Shown here in pieces: positions 1-7,765 of a stretch of DNA of 14,116 nt. Below the pieces are notes generated by a model. The model saw nothing but the letters and a program-made list of their open reading frames with translations, ran no database searches and was not told the origin of the DNA. Source of the DNA: Flavobacterium sp. (GTDB lineage Bacteria; Bacteroidota; Bacteroidia; Flavobacteriales; Flavobacteriaceae); contig JAIXTU010000408.1 in NCBI GenBank assembly GCA_027483785.1, forward strand, positions 1 through 14,116, in the 5' to 3' direction. The first letter of the stretch is position 1, and each line of letters opens with the position of its first letter. A program made the position numbers and the translations under genes.

Positions 1-572
1 AACGAAAGCGACATATGTTTACGAAAACGCATGCGATTGAGATCGACTAAATAAAAGTGATAATGCCCCGTATCGTCAACTCTAATCAGCGTATTTCCCG
101 GTGTATGATCTTTAAATTCAATACCGGCTTCATGCATTTTATAACAAAAGTGAACGAATTCACGAAGTATCCTTTCGCGATTGAGCAAACTTTCGTTTTG
201 AACTAGGTCGCTGTATAAATACTGATATTTGAGATGTTCGCTTACGTAAAAACTCTTCCCAAACAAAAACGGCGACAATTCTTCGTAGTACGCAATAGGC
301 TGTGGCGTTCCTATGCCGCAATCCAACAAAAAAAGAGCGTATTCATAGGATCTACGCGCTTTAGACTTCCTAAAAAAACGATAAATAATTCGATTTAAAA
401 AATGAGGTTTCTTGAACGATTTTATATTAAGATAGCCCTGTTCCTCTTCAAAAAGCTTAATTTGATTGCGTTTTCTGTCATCAAAATTTCTTCCTAAAGT
501 TGCGAAATTATCAATGAGTGAAAGACAACGTTCTTTAGTAATAAGTTTCTGATTTACGTTGAAATAAAACAT
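1..572 (-). CDS. Lipopolysaccharide kinase family protein (Kdo/WaaP-like), C-terminus cut by window edge
   Basis: The first 190 codons are present; the gene runs off the left edge. The fold is that of a small bacterial protein-kinase-like sugar kinase of the InaA/WaaP/KdkA type. Visible elements are a lysine near residue 51 in YLNIKSF (possible ATP-binding lysine), a catalytic-loop-like stretch HEAGIEFKDHTPGNTL (His147, Asp155, Asn160) and DLNRM at 177-181, corresponding to the metal-binding DFG/DFD aspartate. Family members phosphorylate Kdo or heptose in the inner core of lipopolysaccharide on the cytoplasmic side of the inner membrane. The ATG lies 2 nt after the TAG stop of the methyltransferase, so the two are probably translationally coupled. 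The nearby glycosyltransferases support a role in core glycan synthesis. The exact acceptor sugar is unknown. Confidence 0.72.
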   Translation of the reverse strand, partial: MFYFNVNQKLITKERCLSLIDNFATLGRNFDDRKRNQIKLFEEEQGYLNIKSFKKPHFLNRIIYRFFRKSKARRSYEYALFLLDCGIGTPQPIAYYEELSPFLFGKSFYVSEHLKYQYLYSDLVQNESLLNRERILREFVHFCYKMHEAGIEFKDHTPGNTLIRVDDTGHYHFYLVDLNRMRFRKHMSLS

Positions 573-574
573 TC

Positions 575-1222
575 CTATTTAGCTTTTACCACTGTTGCGT
601 ATTGCAGGTTTCGAATATCCCAATGGGTGAATAAAACAAATATATTAAACAATATAGGCTTTAACGACTTGGTTTTGTTTATCGGTTCATGAGTTACTAT
701 TTGATATCCCAAATCTTCGTACATCCGTCTGATACTTTTTCCCGTAAAAAAGCGCAAGTGGGTTTTATCCATAGTACCAAACTCTTCGTACTGCCAGTCT
801 TTCTTAAACACTATTTTGGAAAAAGTCTTGTAATATCTCACGTTAGGTATCGAACTAACTAGCATTCCGTCTTTAGACAACTTTGCTTTTAAATCCTGAA
901 GAACTGTGTACGGATCCACCAAGTGCTCAAGAACATCATTCAGATAAATTACGTCGAAATAGTTGTTTGGTAAATCATTTATGTACTGTTCACACGGACC
1001 TGAAAACACCCGGTCCAAATGCTGTTCTGCCATTTTCGCCTCTTCATCCACATACTCAATTCCCCAAACTTCGGCGTTGTTTCGCTCTTTTATTATTCTA
1101 GCTAAGGCTCCTCCTCCACAGCCAATATCCATGACTTTTTTCGCAGTTTCGGGTAAGTATTTAAGCATCTCAACTCGAGCATTATCGTAATATCCTTGCG
1201 GTTTTTCTTCGTAATATTTCAT
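575..1222 (-). CDS. Class I SAM-dependent methyltransferase
   Basis: A 215-residue methyltransferase of the Methyltransf_11/23 (UbiG-like) group. Motif I is VMDIGCGGG (about residues 30-38), the acidic ribose-binding residue follows in GIEYVDEE (Glu56), and the post-motif is NDVLEHLVDP (residues 95-104), typical of small-molecule and sugar methyltransferases. A hydrophobic patch near the C-terminus (about 180-195) could contact the membrane. I chose the ATG at 1222; a TTG two codons upstream is also in frame but less likely. No clear Shine-Dalgarno site is visible, as usual in this phylum. It is first in a minus-strand pair with the lipopolysaccharide kinase and divergent from two glycosyltransferases, so methylation of a surface glycan or lipid precursor is plausible. 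The substrate cannot be told from sequence. Confidence 0.82.
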   Translation of the reverse strand: MKYYEEKPQGYYDNARVEMLKYLPETAKKVMDIGCGGGALARIIKERNNAEVWGIEYVDEEAKMAEQHLDRVFSGPCEQYINDLPNNYFDVIYLNDVLEHLVDPYTVLQDLKAKLSKDGMLVSSIPNVRYYKTFSKIVFKKDWQYEEFGTMDKTHLRFFTGKSIRRMYEDLGYQIVTHEPINKTKSLKPILFNIFVLFTHWDIRNLQYATVVKAK

Positions 1223-1270
1223 TTTCAAAACTTTGGATTACTAGTTCAGACTGACATCGCACTACAGCGC

Positions 1271-1278
1271 CAAAAGTA
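1271..1278 (-). promoter_or_regulatory. Candidate -7 box for the methyltransferase-kinase pair
   Basis: The minus strand reads TACTTTTG, an exact fit to the Bacteroidota -7 consensus TAnnTTTG, about 48 nt upstream of the methyltransferase ATG. No convincing TTG-type -33 box is seen at the usual spacing, so the call rests on one element. The rest of the 193-bp divergent spacer (1223-1415) is very AT-rich; I see no clear promoter for the plus-strand gene. Confidence 0.35.
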
Positions 1279-1415
1279 GTAAACTAAAACATAACTTTTG
1301 TTCATTTGTTTTTTTAAATAAACAAAACGCACAAAAACCACGGGCAAAATCAAAAATGAATCGGAGATATTTATCTTTTCTTATTTAAATATTTGAATTA
1401 GCTTGCAACCAAGTT

Positions 1416-2228
1416 ATGAATCATTTCGAAATGAAAAGACGCCCTACTTCAACCTTGGTAACTCCAACATACAACTGGCCTCAAGCGCTAGAACTTCTAC
1501 TTCTCAGTGTTACAAAACAAACTGTTTTACCAGACGAAGTAATCGTTGCAGATGATGGCTCTACGGAAGAAACGACAAAATTGATTTCGGAGTTCCAAAA
1601 AAACTTTCCCGTTCCTTTGCACCATGTTAGACACGAGGATATTGGTAACAGAAAACCCATGATCATGAATAAAGCCATTGCAAAAGCAAAAGGCGAATAC
1701 ATTATTGAGATTGATGGCGACATTATTATGCATAAAAATTTCGTTGAAGACCATTTAAAATTTGCTAAAAAAGGGGAATATTTATTCGGTTCAAGGTCAA
1801 GCATTCAAAAAAGCATCTTAGCGGATATCTTTACAAACAAAACCATTTCATTTAATTACTTTTCAAAAGGAATCACAAAAAGAGCCCGAACGATTCATTT
1901 TCCGTTTTACATGAATTTTATGAAATCGGTAGAAAAACGCTCGTCAAAGCTGCGCGGCTGCAACATGTCGTTTTGGAAATCCGATTTTATTAAAGTAAAT
2001 GGCTTTAATGAAAGTCTGGTAGGCTGGGGCATCGACGATTCTGAACTAATTCAACGATTTCACAACATTGGTCTCCACGGCAGAAGACTAAAATTTTGCG
2101 GTTTAGTTTTTCATATTTATCATAAAGAACAAACGAAAAATCATATTCATATAAATCAGGAAATCGAAGAACGGACAACGAGGGAAAAAATAACATACAT
2201 CGAAAAAGGAGTTAACCAATATTTGTAA
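1416..2228 (+). CDS. Family 2 glycosyltransferase with Glyco_transf_7C-like C-terminal region
   Basis: A 270-residue GT-A fold inverting glycosyltransferase. The N-terminal nucleotide-sugar site reads STLVTPTYNWP (12-22) and VIVADDGSTEE (42-52). The metal-binding motif is IDGD (99-102). The C-terminal part holds GCNMSFWKSDF (181-191), then GWGIDDSEL (203-211), the acidic catalytic segment typical of the galactosyltransferase-like C-terminal domain, and VFHIYHK (231-237). No membrane segment is apparent, so it probably acts on a lipid-linked acceptor at the cytoplasmic face. The start is the first ATG; Met6 is an alternative. It ends 2 nt before the next glycosyltransferase, implying one transcript. 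With the divergent lipopolysaccharide kinase it probably builds a core or O-chain glycan. Donor and acceptor are unknown. Confidence 0.85.
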   Translation: MNHFEMKRRPTSTLVTPTYNWPQALELLLLSVTKQTVLPDEVIVADDGSTEETTKLISEFQKNFPVPLHHVRHEDIGNRKPMIMNKAIAKAKGEYIIEIDGDIIMHKNFVEDHLKFAKKGEYLFGSRSSIQKSILADIFTNKTISFNYFSKGITKRARTIHFPFYMNFMKSVEKRSSKLRGCNMSFWKSDFIKVNGFNESLVGWGIDDSELIQRFHNIGLHGRRLKFCGLVFHIYHKEQTKNHIHINQEIEERTTREKITYIEKGVNQYL

Positions 2229-2230
2229 TT

Positions 2231-3139
2231 GTGACAGACGTAGCCATTATTTTAATCAATTACAATTCGAGCGAGCACAGTTTAAATTGCATTAAATCGA
2301 TTTTCGAACAAACCTCTGACGCAGTTTCATTTGAAGTTATCATTACCGATAATAATTCTGAAATCAGCGATTTTGAAAACCTAAAGAAACAGTTAGATTC
2401 CTACAACTTTCCCAACTTATCACTTAACCGAAATACAAAGAATACGGGCTTTGGTGGCGGAAATATGGCAGGTTTTGAAAAAAGTAATGCTAAATACGTT
2501 TGCTTCTTAAACAACGATACTGTTCTATTGAACGACTGTATTTCCATATTAAAAAACTTCCTAGACAACAATCCGAGCGTTGGAGTAGCAGGTGCACAAG
2601 CGTACACCGCCGACTCGTCTTTTCTTATTTCTTTAGATCACTTTGCTTCGCCTACAAGAGAAATTCTTGGTCGAAGTTTTTTAGAGTTGATAAATCCAAA
2701 GAAATACCCAAAAAGGAAAAAAGAATACAGCAAACCCATTCAGGTTAATTTTGTACCGGGCAGTTTGCTTTTTCTGAAAACTGAAGATTTTACTCGCGTT
2801 GGTGGCTTTGATCCTCAGATTTTTCTATATTATGAAGAAACCGACTTATGTATCCGACTATTAAACCTCGGAAAAACAGCTTATTTGGTACCGCAAGCTA
2901 AATTTATGCACTTTCATGGCGGAAGTACAGAAAAATCGTTGGCAATAAAAAAAGAATTGAAAATCTCATTGCTTTACGTAATCAAAAAACACTACGGAAG
3001 TTTTTCCCGAAAACTGGTACTATTGTTTTTAATACAGAAATACCTTTTAAGCTCTTTAGTAAAATCAAAAAACCGACCAATCCTAGCGCTATTACTTAAA
3101 GGAGCTCCAATGTCTGAATCGCTAAAACACAAACAATGA
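2231..3139 (+). CDS. Family 2 glycosyltransferase, rhamnosyltransferase (WbbL)-like
   Basis: A 302-residue GT2 enzyme. It begins DVAIILINYNSSEHS, contains the nucleotide-binding IITDNNSE (37-44), FGGGNMAGF (74-82), the metal-binding NNDT (94-97), the acceptor-site VNFVPGSLLFLK (172-183), FLYYEETDLCIRL (198-210) and HFHGGST (227-233). This order is characteristic of WbbL/RfbF-type rhamnosyltransferases, though the sugar cannot be fixed from sequence. A hydrophobic C-terminal stretch (about 261-275) may associate with the membrane. The start is GTG: it lies 2 nt after the previous stop, and the beta-strand of the Rossmann-like domain begins only a few residues in, leaving no later ATG that keeps it. 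Its TGA overlaps the tsaC ATG (ATGA), so the genes are coupled. Confidence 0.87.
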   Translation: MTDVAIILINYNSSEHSLNCIKSIFEQTSDAVSFEVIITDNNSEISDFENLKKQLDSYNFPNLSLNRNTKNTGFGGGNMAGFEKSNAKYVCFLNNDTVLLNDCISILKNFLDNNPSVGVAGAQAYTADSSFLISLDHFASPTREILGRSFLELINPKKYPKRKKEYSKPIQVNFVPGSLLFLKTEDFTRVGGFDPQIFLYYEETDLCIRLLNLGKTAYLVPQAKFMHFHGGSTEKSLAIKKELKISLLYVIKKHYGSFSRKLVLLFLIQKYLLSSLVKSKNRPILALLLKGAPMSESLKHKQ

Positions 3140-3708
3140 CAAACAACATTAACGAAGAAGTTTTTAATTCGTTTGAAGTGATTAAAAATGGGGGAATCAT
3201 TTTATATCCCACCGACACCGTTTGGGGATTAGGCTGCGATGCAACTAACGAAACTGCTGTAAAGCGACTTTTTGAATTGAAAAAAAGAGCTGCCGACCAC
3301 AGTATGATTGTACTGGTAAACGGCGATCGACTCATTCACCGCGTTTTCAAAGAAGTGCCGGAAGCCGCTTGGCAAATTCTAGAACTGTCTGAAAAACCGA
3401 CAACTTTAGTGCTGGACGATCCGAAAAACGTAGCGCCGCAGCTCATTGCCAACGATAATTCGCTCGGAATCCGAATCGTCAAAGATCCATTTTGCTATAA
3501 ATTGATCGAGCGACTAAAGAATCCGCTGGTTTCTACTTCCGCAAATTTCTCCGGCGCGCCAACGCCAACAAGTTTCGCCGAAATAGCGCCCGAGTTAATC
3601 CAACAAGTTGATTACGTAGTGAACCTAGATCGCGATAAAAAAACTACGAAATCATCGGCAATCATCAAACTAACCCGCGATGCTCAAGTGAAAATCATTC
3701 GCAGTTAA
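3136..3708 (+). CDS. tsaC: L-threonylcarbamoyladenylate synthase (Sua5/YciO/YrdC family)
   Basis: This enzyme makes threonylcarbamoyl-AMP from threonine, bicarbonate and ATP, the first step of t6A formation at position 37 of ANN-decoding tRNAs. The 190-residue protein is a single YrdC domain without the C-terminal Sua5 extension. It shows GGIILYPTDTVWGLGCDA (19-36), the KKR nucleotide-contact residues (49-51), the SLGIRIV strand (109-115), LVSTSANFSG (131-140) and the closing SSAIIKL segment. The start overlaps the preceding glycosyltransferase stop by 4 nt, which decides the ATG. Apart from sharing a transcript there is no obvious functional link to the glycosyltransferases; next downstream on the same strand is cca, another tRNA gene. 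A YciO-like relative of unknown role is a less likely alternative. Confidence 0.9.
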   Translation: MTNNINEEVFNSFEVIKNGGIILYPTDTVWGLGCDATNETAVKRLFELKKRAADHSMIVLVNGDRLIHRVFKEVPEAAWQILELSEKPTTLVLDDPKNVAPQLIANDNSLGIRIVKDPFCYKLIERLKNPLVSTSANFSGAPTPTSFAEIAPELIQQVDYVVNLDRDKKTTKSSAIIKLTRDAQVKIIRS

Positions 3709-3955
3709 ACAATTAGCAAAACAACGAATTGCATTTCGCAGAACAGCTAGGTCAATTCATCTTCTAAGGTAAACTCGTTTCCCATGGCGAAATTGATTTT
3801 CAAAACGATTTTAAGAAAAACTTAGAATGATTTTTGAATTGTTCGCACATCATCCGTCAGGTATGTTGTAAATTTGCCACGCAATAAAAAATCGCGAATG
3901 TCGGCGTGAATTAAGAATAATCACACGGTTTTCGCCGCTTAATTTCTTCAGTACG
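3709..3955. other. Intergenic region between tsaC and cca
   Basis: A 247-bp spacer with stops in all frames and no supported gene. It holds a weak AT-rich hairpin (separate entry) and TAAATTTG at 3869-3876, an exact TAnnTTTG -7 box on the plus strand about 80 nt before the cca start. The nearest upstream TTG (3839-3841) is 27 nt away, longer than the usual 17-23 nt, so the promoter is only a candidate. Confidence 0.4.
3808..3835 (+). terminator. Weak candidate intrinsic terminator after tsaC
   Basis: ATTTTAAG (3808-3815) and CTTAGAAT (3821-3828) can pair as an 8-bp stem with one G-U pair and a 5-A loop, followed by GATTTTT. The stem is AT-rich and lies 100 bp after the tsaC stop, so it may not function; part of its value is that it sits before a possible cca promoter. 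Confidence 0.25.
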
Positions 3956-5389
3956 GTGTCAACGCAAAATCACGCAGCTGCCCTTCAGCATCCTATTTTT
4001 TCGTACGTAGCCAAAACTGCTGCGCAAACCGGCGTTCAAGCCTATGTTGTTGGCGGCTTTATTCGCGATTATTTACTGAATCGCAGCGGAAAACTCGATA
4101 TCGATTTTGTAGTTGTCGGAAACGGAATCGCTTTCGCAGAAGCAGTAGCCGCGCAATTACCGCAACGAACGAAAGTACAGTTTTTCAAGAATTTTGGAAC
4201 CGCCATGTTGCATTTTGCAGAAACCGACATTGAATTTGTAGGTGCTCGCCGCGAATCGTATGCACGAGACAGTCGGAAACCGATCGTAGAATCAGGCACG
4301 TTGCAAGACGATCAATTGCGCCGCGATTTCACCATTAACGCTTTAGCCATCTCACTAAACGAAGTCGATTTCGGTGCTTTGGTCGATCCGTTTGACGGCA
4401 TAACCGATTTAGAGTCGAAAATAATTCGCACGCCAACCGATCCGGATATTACGTTTTCCGACGATCCGTTACGCATGCTTCGCGCCATTCGATTTGCCAC
4501 ACAATTGCAATTTCATATCGAACCGAGCTGCTTCGATTCCCTAAAAAGAAACGCGCACCGAATTGAAATCATTTCCGGTGAACGCATCATTGGCGAACTC
4601 AACAAAATTCTCGAAACTGAAAAACCATCGATAGGCTTATCGTTACTGTACGATGCAAAGCTGCTTGATCTGATCTTACCGGAATTAACCGCCTTGAATC
4701 AGGTTGAAGAAATCGAAGGACAAACGCATAAAAACAACTTTTACCATACGCTGGAAGTGGTCGATAATATTTCGAGAAACACCGACGACGTTTGGTTGCG
4801 TTGGGCAGCCTTGTTACACGATATCGGAAAAGCACCAACCAAAAAGTTTCAGAAAAAACAAGGTTGGACATTTCACGGACACGAATTTGTGGGAAGTAAA
4901 ATGGTGAAGAAAATCTTCATGCGTTTAAACATGCCGCTCAATCAGAAAATGAAATTTGTGCAAAAAATGGTGCTCATGAGTTCTCGACCTATTGTTTTGG
5001 CACAAGATATCGTGACAGATTCGGCCGTGCGTCGTTTGATTTTTGAAGCCGGCGAAGATGTGGAATCGCTAATGACTTTATGCGAAGCCGATATCACCAC
5101 AAAAAACAAAATCAAATTCAAAAAATACCATCAGAATTTCGAATTGGTGCGTCAGAAAATCGTTGAAGTTGAAGAACGCGACCAGATTCGGAATTTCCAA
5201 CCGCCTATTACCGGCGAGTTTATCATGGAAACTTTTGGCATTGGTCCGTCGCGCGAAATTGGTGTTATTAAAGAATACATCAAAGAATCGATACTCGAAG
5301 GAAAAATTGCCAACGATTTCGAACAAGCTAAAGAGCTATTGTTTTTAAAAGCCGCTGAGTTGGGACTCAAACAACATACAAATGGATAA
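3956..5389 (+). CDS. cca: CCA tRNA nucleotidyltransferase (class II, with HD domain)
   Basis: This enzyme adds or repairs the 3'-CCA end of tRNAs using CTP and ATP. The 477-residue protein starts with the nucleotidyltransferase head: YVVGGFIRDYLL (30-41), the metal-binding carboxylates in KLDIDF (Asp48, Asp50), FVGARRESY (94-102), RRDFTINALA (122-131) and DDPLRMLRAIRFA (169-181), which supplies base-recognition residues. A C-terminal HD domain follows, with HTLEVVD (264-270), LLHDIGKAP (286-294) and FHGHEFVG (306-313), giving potential phosphatase or phosphodiesterase activity. The GTG start is chosen because residues 9-20 (ALQHPIFSYVAK) match the usual N-terminal helix; no ATG lies closer and the frame closes at 3869-3871. 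Its stop overlaps the haem A synthase start by 8 nt. Confidence 0.95.
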   Translation: MSTQNHAAALQHPIFSYVAKTAAQTGVQAYVVGGFIRDYLLNRSGKLDIDFVVVGNGIAFAEAVAAQLPQRTKVQFFKNFGTAMLHFAETDIEFVGARRESYARDSRKPIVESGTLQDDQLRRDFTINALAISLNEVDFGALVDPFDGITDLESKIIRTPTDPDITFSDDPLRMLRAIRFATQLQFHIEPSCFDSLKRNAHRIEIISGERIIGELNKILETEKPSIGLSLLYDAKLLDLILPELTALNQVEEIEGQTHKNNFYHTLEVVDNISRNTDDVWLRWAALLHDIGKAPTKKFQKKQGWTFHGHEFVGSKMVKKIFMRLNMPLNQKMKFVQKMVLMSSRPIVLAQDIVTDSAVRRLIFEAGEDVESLMTLCEADITTKNKIKFKKYHQNFELVRQKIVEVEERDQIRNFQPPITGEFIMETFGIGPSREIGVIKEYIKESILEGKIANDFEQAKELLFLKAAELGLKQHTNG

Positions 5390-6401
5390 ATTTTATAAAA
5401 AATCGATTGGTGCTTCGTTGGTTTTAGTGTATTTGGTTATTGTTGCCGGCGCTTTGGTGCGTATGACCGGCAGCGGCATGGGCTGTCCGGATTGGCCAAA
5501 GTGTTTTGGTTATTACATTCCGCCAACGGAAATCAGCGAATTGCAATTTCAAGAAAATCGGCAATACGAAAGCGGACAAGTTATTATCGTTGATGAAAAA
5601 CTATTTGTAGCTGCAAAAGATTTTACCTCATCAGCTTCCTTCCGCGAAAGCGATTGGAAACCATACACCAAACACGATTACGCTATTTTTAATCCGGTGC
5701 ATACCTGGATTGAGTACTTAAATCGATTGCTTGGCGCACTTGCTGGCTTGGCCGTTTTGCTGATGACGGTTTATAGCTTTTTGAGTAAAACCACTGTATT
5801 AAAAGACAAATTACTAACGTTTGCGACATTACTCTTGATGGGATTTCAAGCGTGGATTGGTGCAACTGTAGTGTATTCGGTTTTAAATCCGATCAAAATA
5901 ACTGTACACATGTTGGTTGCGTTGCTGATTGTTGGTATGCTGTTTACATTGTACTATCGTGCGCAAGAAAAACGTTCGTTTGCCGTTTCGATTCCGCATT
6001 GGATTACCGCAACTGCCTTATTTTTAACCTTGGTGCAAATTGCCATGGGAACGCAAGTGCGCCAATTTGTAGATGAGCAAGTAAAAGGTTTAGGAATAGA
6101 ACCGGTAAGCCAAATGTTGGAAAACGCACCATCGATTATTTACATTCACCGATCGTTTTCGATTGTGGTTTTTGCACTAGCCGTTTACTTATTTGTAAAA
6201 CTTAGGCATACAGAACTCCGCAAACTTGGAAACATACAACTATTTGTAGTGAGTGCTGAAGTAGCGACCGGAATTTTAATGTATTACGTCGATTTTCCCT
6301 TCGGAACGCAAACGCTTCATTTGGTTTTTGCCGCCCTGCTTTTTGGCTGTTACTATTTGATAACGCTTCGCGCGAAAGCGGTTACTCCAACCATTTCCTA
6401 A
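5382..6401 (+). CDS. ctaA: Haem A synthase, COX15/CtaA family
   Basis: This inner-membrane enzyme converts haem O to haem A for aa3-type cytochrome oxidase. The 339-residue protein has about eight membrane segments in two four-helix halves. TM1 is followed by GSGMGCPDWPKCFGYY (30-45) with the Cys35/Cys41 pair of the first outer loop. Haem-ligand histidines appear at H107 in HTWIEYLNRL (with Glu111), H176 in HMLVALL, H256 in IHRSFS and H313 in LHLVF. An extended loop between TM1 and TM2 (about 46-105) is usual in Bacteroidota members. Its ATG sits inside the end of cca (ATGGATAA), so it is cotranscribed. The 3' end overlaps the convergent LytTR regulator gene by 20 bp, leaving no room for a terminator between them. 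Confidence 0.93.
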   Translation: MDKFYKKSIGASLVLVYLVIVAGALVRMTGSGMGCPDWPKCFGYYIPPTEISELQFQENRQYESGQVIIVDEKLFVAAKDFTSSASFRESDWKPYTKHDYAIFNPVHTWIEYLNRLLGALAGLAVLLMTVYSFLSKTTVLKDKLLTFATLLLMGFQAWIGATVVYSVLNPIKITVHMLVALLIVGMLFTLYYRAQEKRSFAVSIPHWITATALFLTLVQIAMGTQVRQFVDEQVKGLGIEPVSQMLENAPSIIYIHRSFSIVVFALAVYLFVKLRHTELRKLGNIQLFVVSAEVATGILMYYVDFPFGTQTLHLVFAALLFGCYYLITLRAKAVTPTIS

Positions 6402-7143
6402 ATTCGGCTACTTTCTCGCGACTCACAATTACCTCATCTGCCTTGTACGTTGCAGGAATAATCTTTAAACGCGAATTGCTGTACGCCGTAATTTCCTTAA
6501 CAGAAGTAAGCGGCACGAGAAATTTTCTGCTTACGCGGAAGAATACGTTCGGATCTAACTCTTGCTCAACCTCATCCATGGTTTGATCGATCAGATAATC
6601 GCGATTTTCGTGGGTATGAATATACGTACCTCGATTTTCACTGAAAATAAGTTCTATATCTTTTAATTCAATAATGCGCAGTTGCGAGCCGATTTTCACG
6701 GTAAAGCGCGACTTATACGCTTTCGCAGCAGCAGGTGCAAACAATTGTTTGAGTTGTTCGAGATTAAAATCGGGCTGATCGTTTTTCTCAAATCGCTTTT
6801 TGAATTTAGAAACGGCGGCTTCCAAATCGGCTTCATCAATTGGTTTCAACAAATAATCAATGCTGTTCAACTTGAAAGCTTTCAAAGCGTACTCGTCGTA
6901 AGCAGTAGTAAAGATTACAGCGCTATTAATTTCGACTTGCGAGAAAATCTCGAACGACAAACCGTCGCTTAATTGAATGTCTAAAAACAACAAGTCGGGT
7001 GCCGAATTTGCCTTGAAATACGAAACGGCTTCCTCCACAGAATGAAGCATTTGCACCACTTCGATCGATAATTTCTCCAACTTCCGCGACAGCAAACGCG
7101 CCGCAGGTTTTTCGTCTTCAACAATAATAGCTCTAATTTTCAT
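6382..7143 (-). CDS. LytTR-family response regulator
   Basis: A 253-residue two-domain transcription factor. The N-terminal receiver has the acidic pocket VEDE (8-11), phospho-acceptor Asp55 in LLFLDIQLSDG, FTTAYDEYA (78-86) and the conserved lysine in YLLKPIDEAD (Lys100). A linker (about 115-145) leads to a LytTR DNA-binding domain (about 146-250) with the usual ENRGTYIHT, VSRKFLVPL and SREKVAEFRKWL elements. Such proteins bind paired 9-bp direct repeats one face apart. It is the last gene of the minus-strand operon with its LytS-like kinase and overlaps the preceding gene by 11 bp. Paired ACAGTTCAG-like repeats upstream of this operon and of the TonB receptor gene are its probable targets, an inference. 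Its 3' end overlaps haem A synthase in the opposite direction. Confidence 0.94.
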   Translation of the reverse strand: MKIRAIIVEDEKPAARLLSRKLEKLSIEVVQMLHSVEEAVSYFKANSAPDLLFLDIQLSDGLSFEIFSQVEINSAVIFTTAYDEYALKAFKLNSIDYLLKPIDEADLEAAVSKFKKRFEKNDQPDFNLEQLKQLFAPAAAKAYKSRFTVKIGSQLRIIELKDIELIFSENRGTYIHTHENRDYLIDQTMDEVEQELDPNVFFRVSRKFLVPLTSVKEITAYSNSRLKIIPATYKADEVIVSREKVAEFRKWLE

Positions 7144-7765
7144 ACTTTAATTTTGCGTTTTTTCGCGACCAAACTGTAATTAAAATACTTCCCACAACCG
7201 ACGGCGCCAACCAGGCAACAACCGCTGGTAAAAATGTATTGTTTACCACTAAAAAAGCGGTAAATGCGGCGATATAAGCACCCGTCATTCGTTGAATATG
7301 TACCAAATAATACGGATTTGCCAATTTTGTTTTATCGAAATACGTGCGCAAATCCTGCACGCACATTACCAAACTTCCCAAACCAAAAACCAGAACGATA
7401 ACATTGAACTGATTTAAAATCCCAAATACAACCAATCCGATTGAAAAAATACTCATAACAAAAGCAGGAACCAATAAGTAAACCGACTTTTGAATTTTTC
7501 GTTTTATCAATGCCATAGCTTGTAAACCTGTACTCAGCATAAAAAGAGTGAAAACAGAAATACACAATAAAAAGGTAGAACTGTGTAAAACCGACATCAC
7601 AAAACCGGCAGTGGCACAAACATACATAGCACCTGTAAAAACTTTTCCGGTTAAAACGTGTTGTTTGGTTCCTTTTGCTGCTGCCATACTATAGGTTCCA
7701 ACAAGCAAAGCAATTCCGCCGCTTACGATGTGAATAACCAGAAAAGTAATAAAAAGTGCATCCAT
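7133..7765 (-). CDS. DUF2306-like polytopic membrane protein
   Basis: A 210-residue inner-membrane protein with six or seven hydrophobic helices. The N-terminus reads IHIVSGGIALLVGTY (11-25), then KGTKQHVLTGKVF (31-43). A histidine in TM1, a glycine-rich segment and a K-G-x-x-H-x-x-x-G-K/R loop are typical of DUF2306 proteins of unknown function. His156 in YLVHIQRMTGAY is another polar residue near a membrane face, so haem or metal binding is possible but unproven. The ATG at 7765 shares one base with the TAA of the upstream 2TM gene (TAATG); the open frame extends upstream to a TTG inside that gene, which is less likely. It overlaps the regulator start by 11 bp. The location between sensor proteins and regulator suggests a membrane accessory to signalling. 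Confidence 0.75.
   Translation of the reverse strand: MDALFITFLVIHIVSGGIALLVGTYSMAAAKGTKQHVLTGKVFTGAMYVCATAGFVMSVLHSSTFLLCISVFTLFMLSTGLQAMALIKRKIQKSVYLLVPAFVMSIFSIGLVVFGILNQFNVIVLVFGLGSLVMCVQDLRTYFDKTKLANPYYLVHIQRMTGAYIAAFTAFLVVNNTFLPAVVAWLAPSVVGSILITVWSRKNAKLKYEN

Noticed and set aside
3947..3954. TTCAGTAC near the cca start, resembling half of the LytTR repeat
   Set aside because: No partner is visible 21 bp away on either side, so a single half-site by chance is the simpler view.
3850..3969. Open 39-codon minus-strand frame (LKKLSGENRVIILN and onward) in the tsaC-cca spacer
   Set aside because: It looks protein-like, but it has no ATG, GTG or TTG start at its head, overlaps the cca start and ends at a stop with nothing coherent before or after. 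Possibly a gene remnant, more probably chance.
4599..4871. Long antisense frames within cca, haem A synthase, the TonB receptor gene and others
   Set aside because: They lie opposite strongly conserved coding sequence and show no domain or start context; they are shadows of the real genes.
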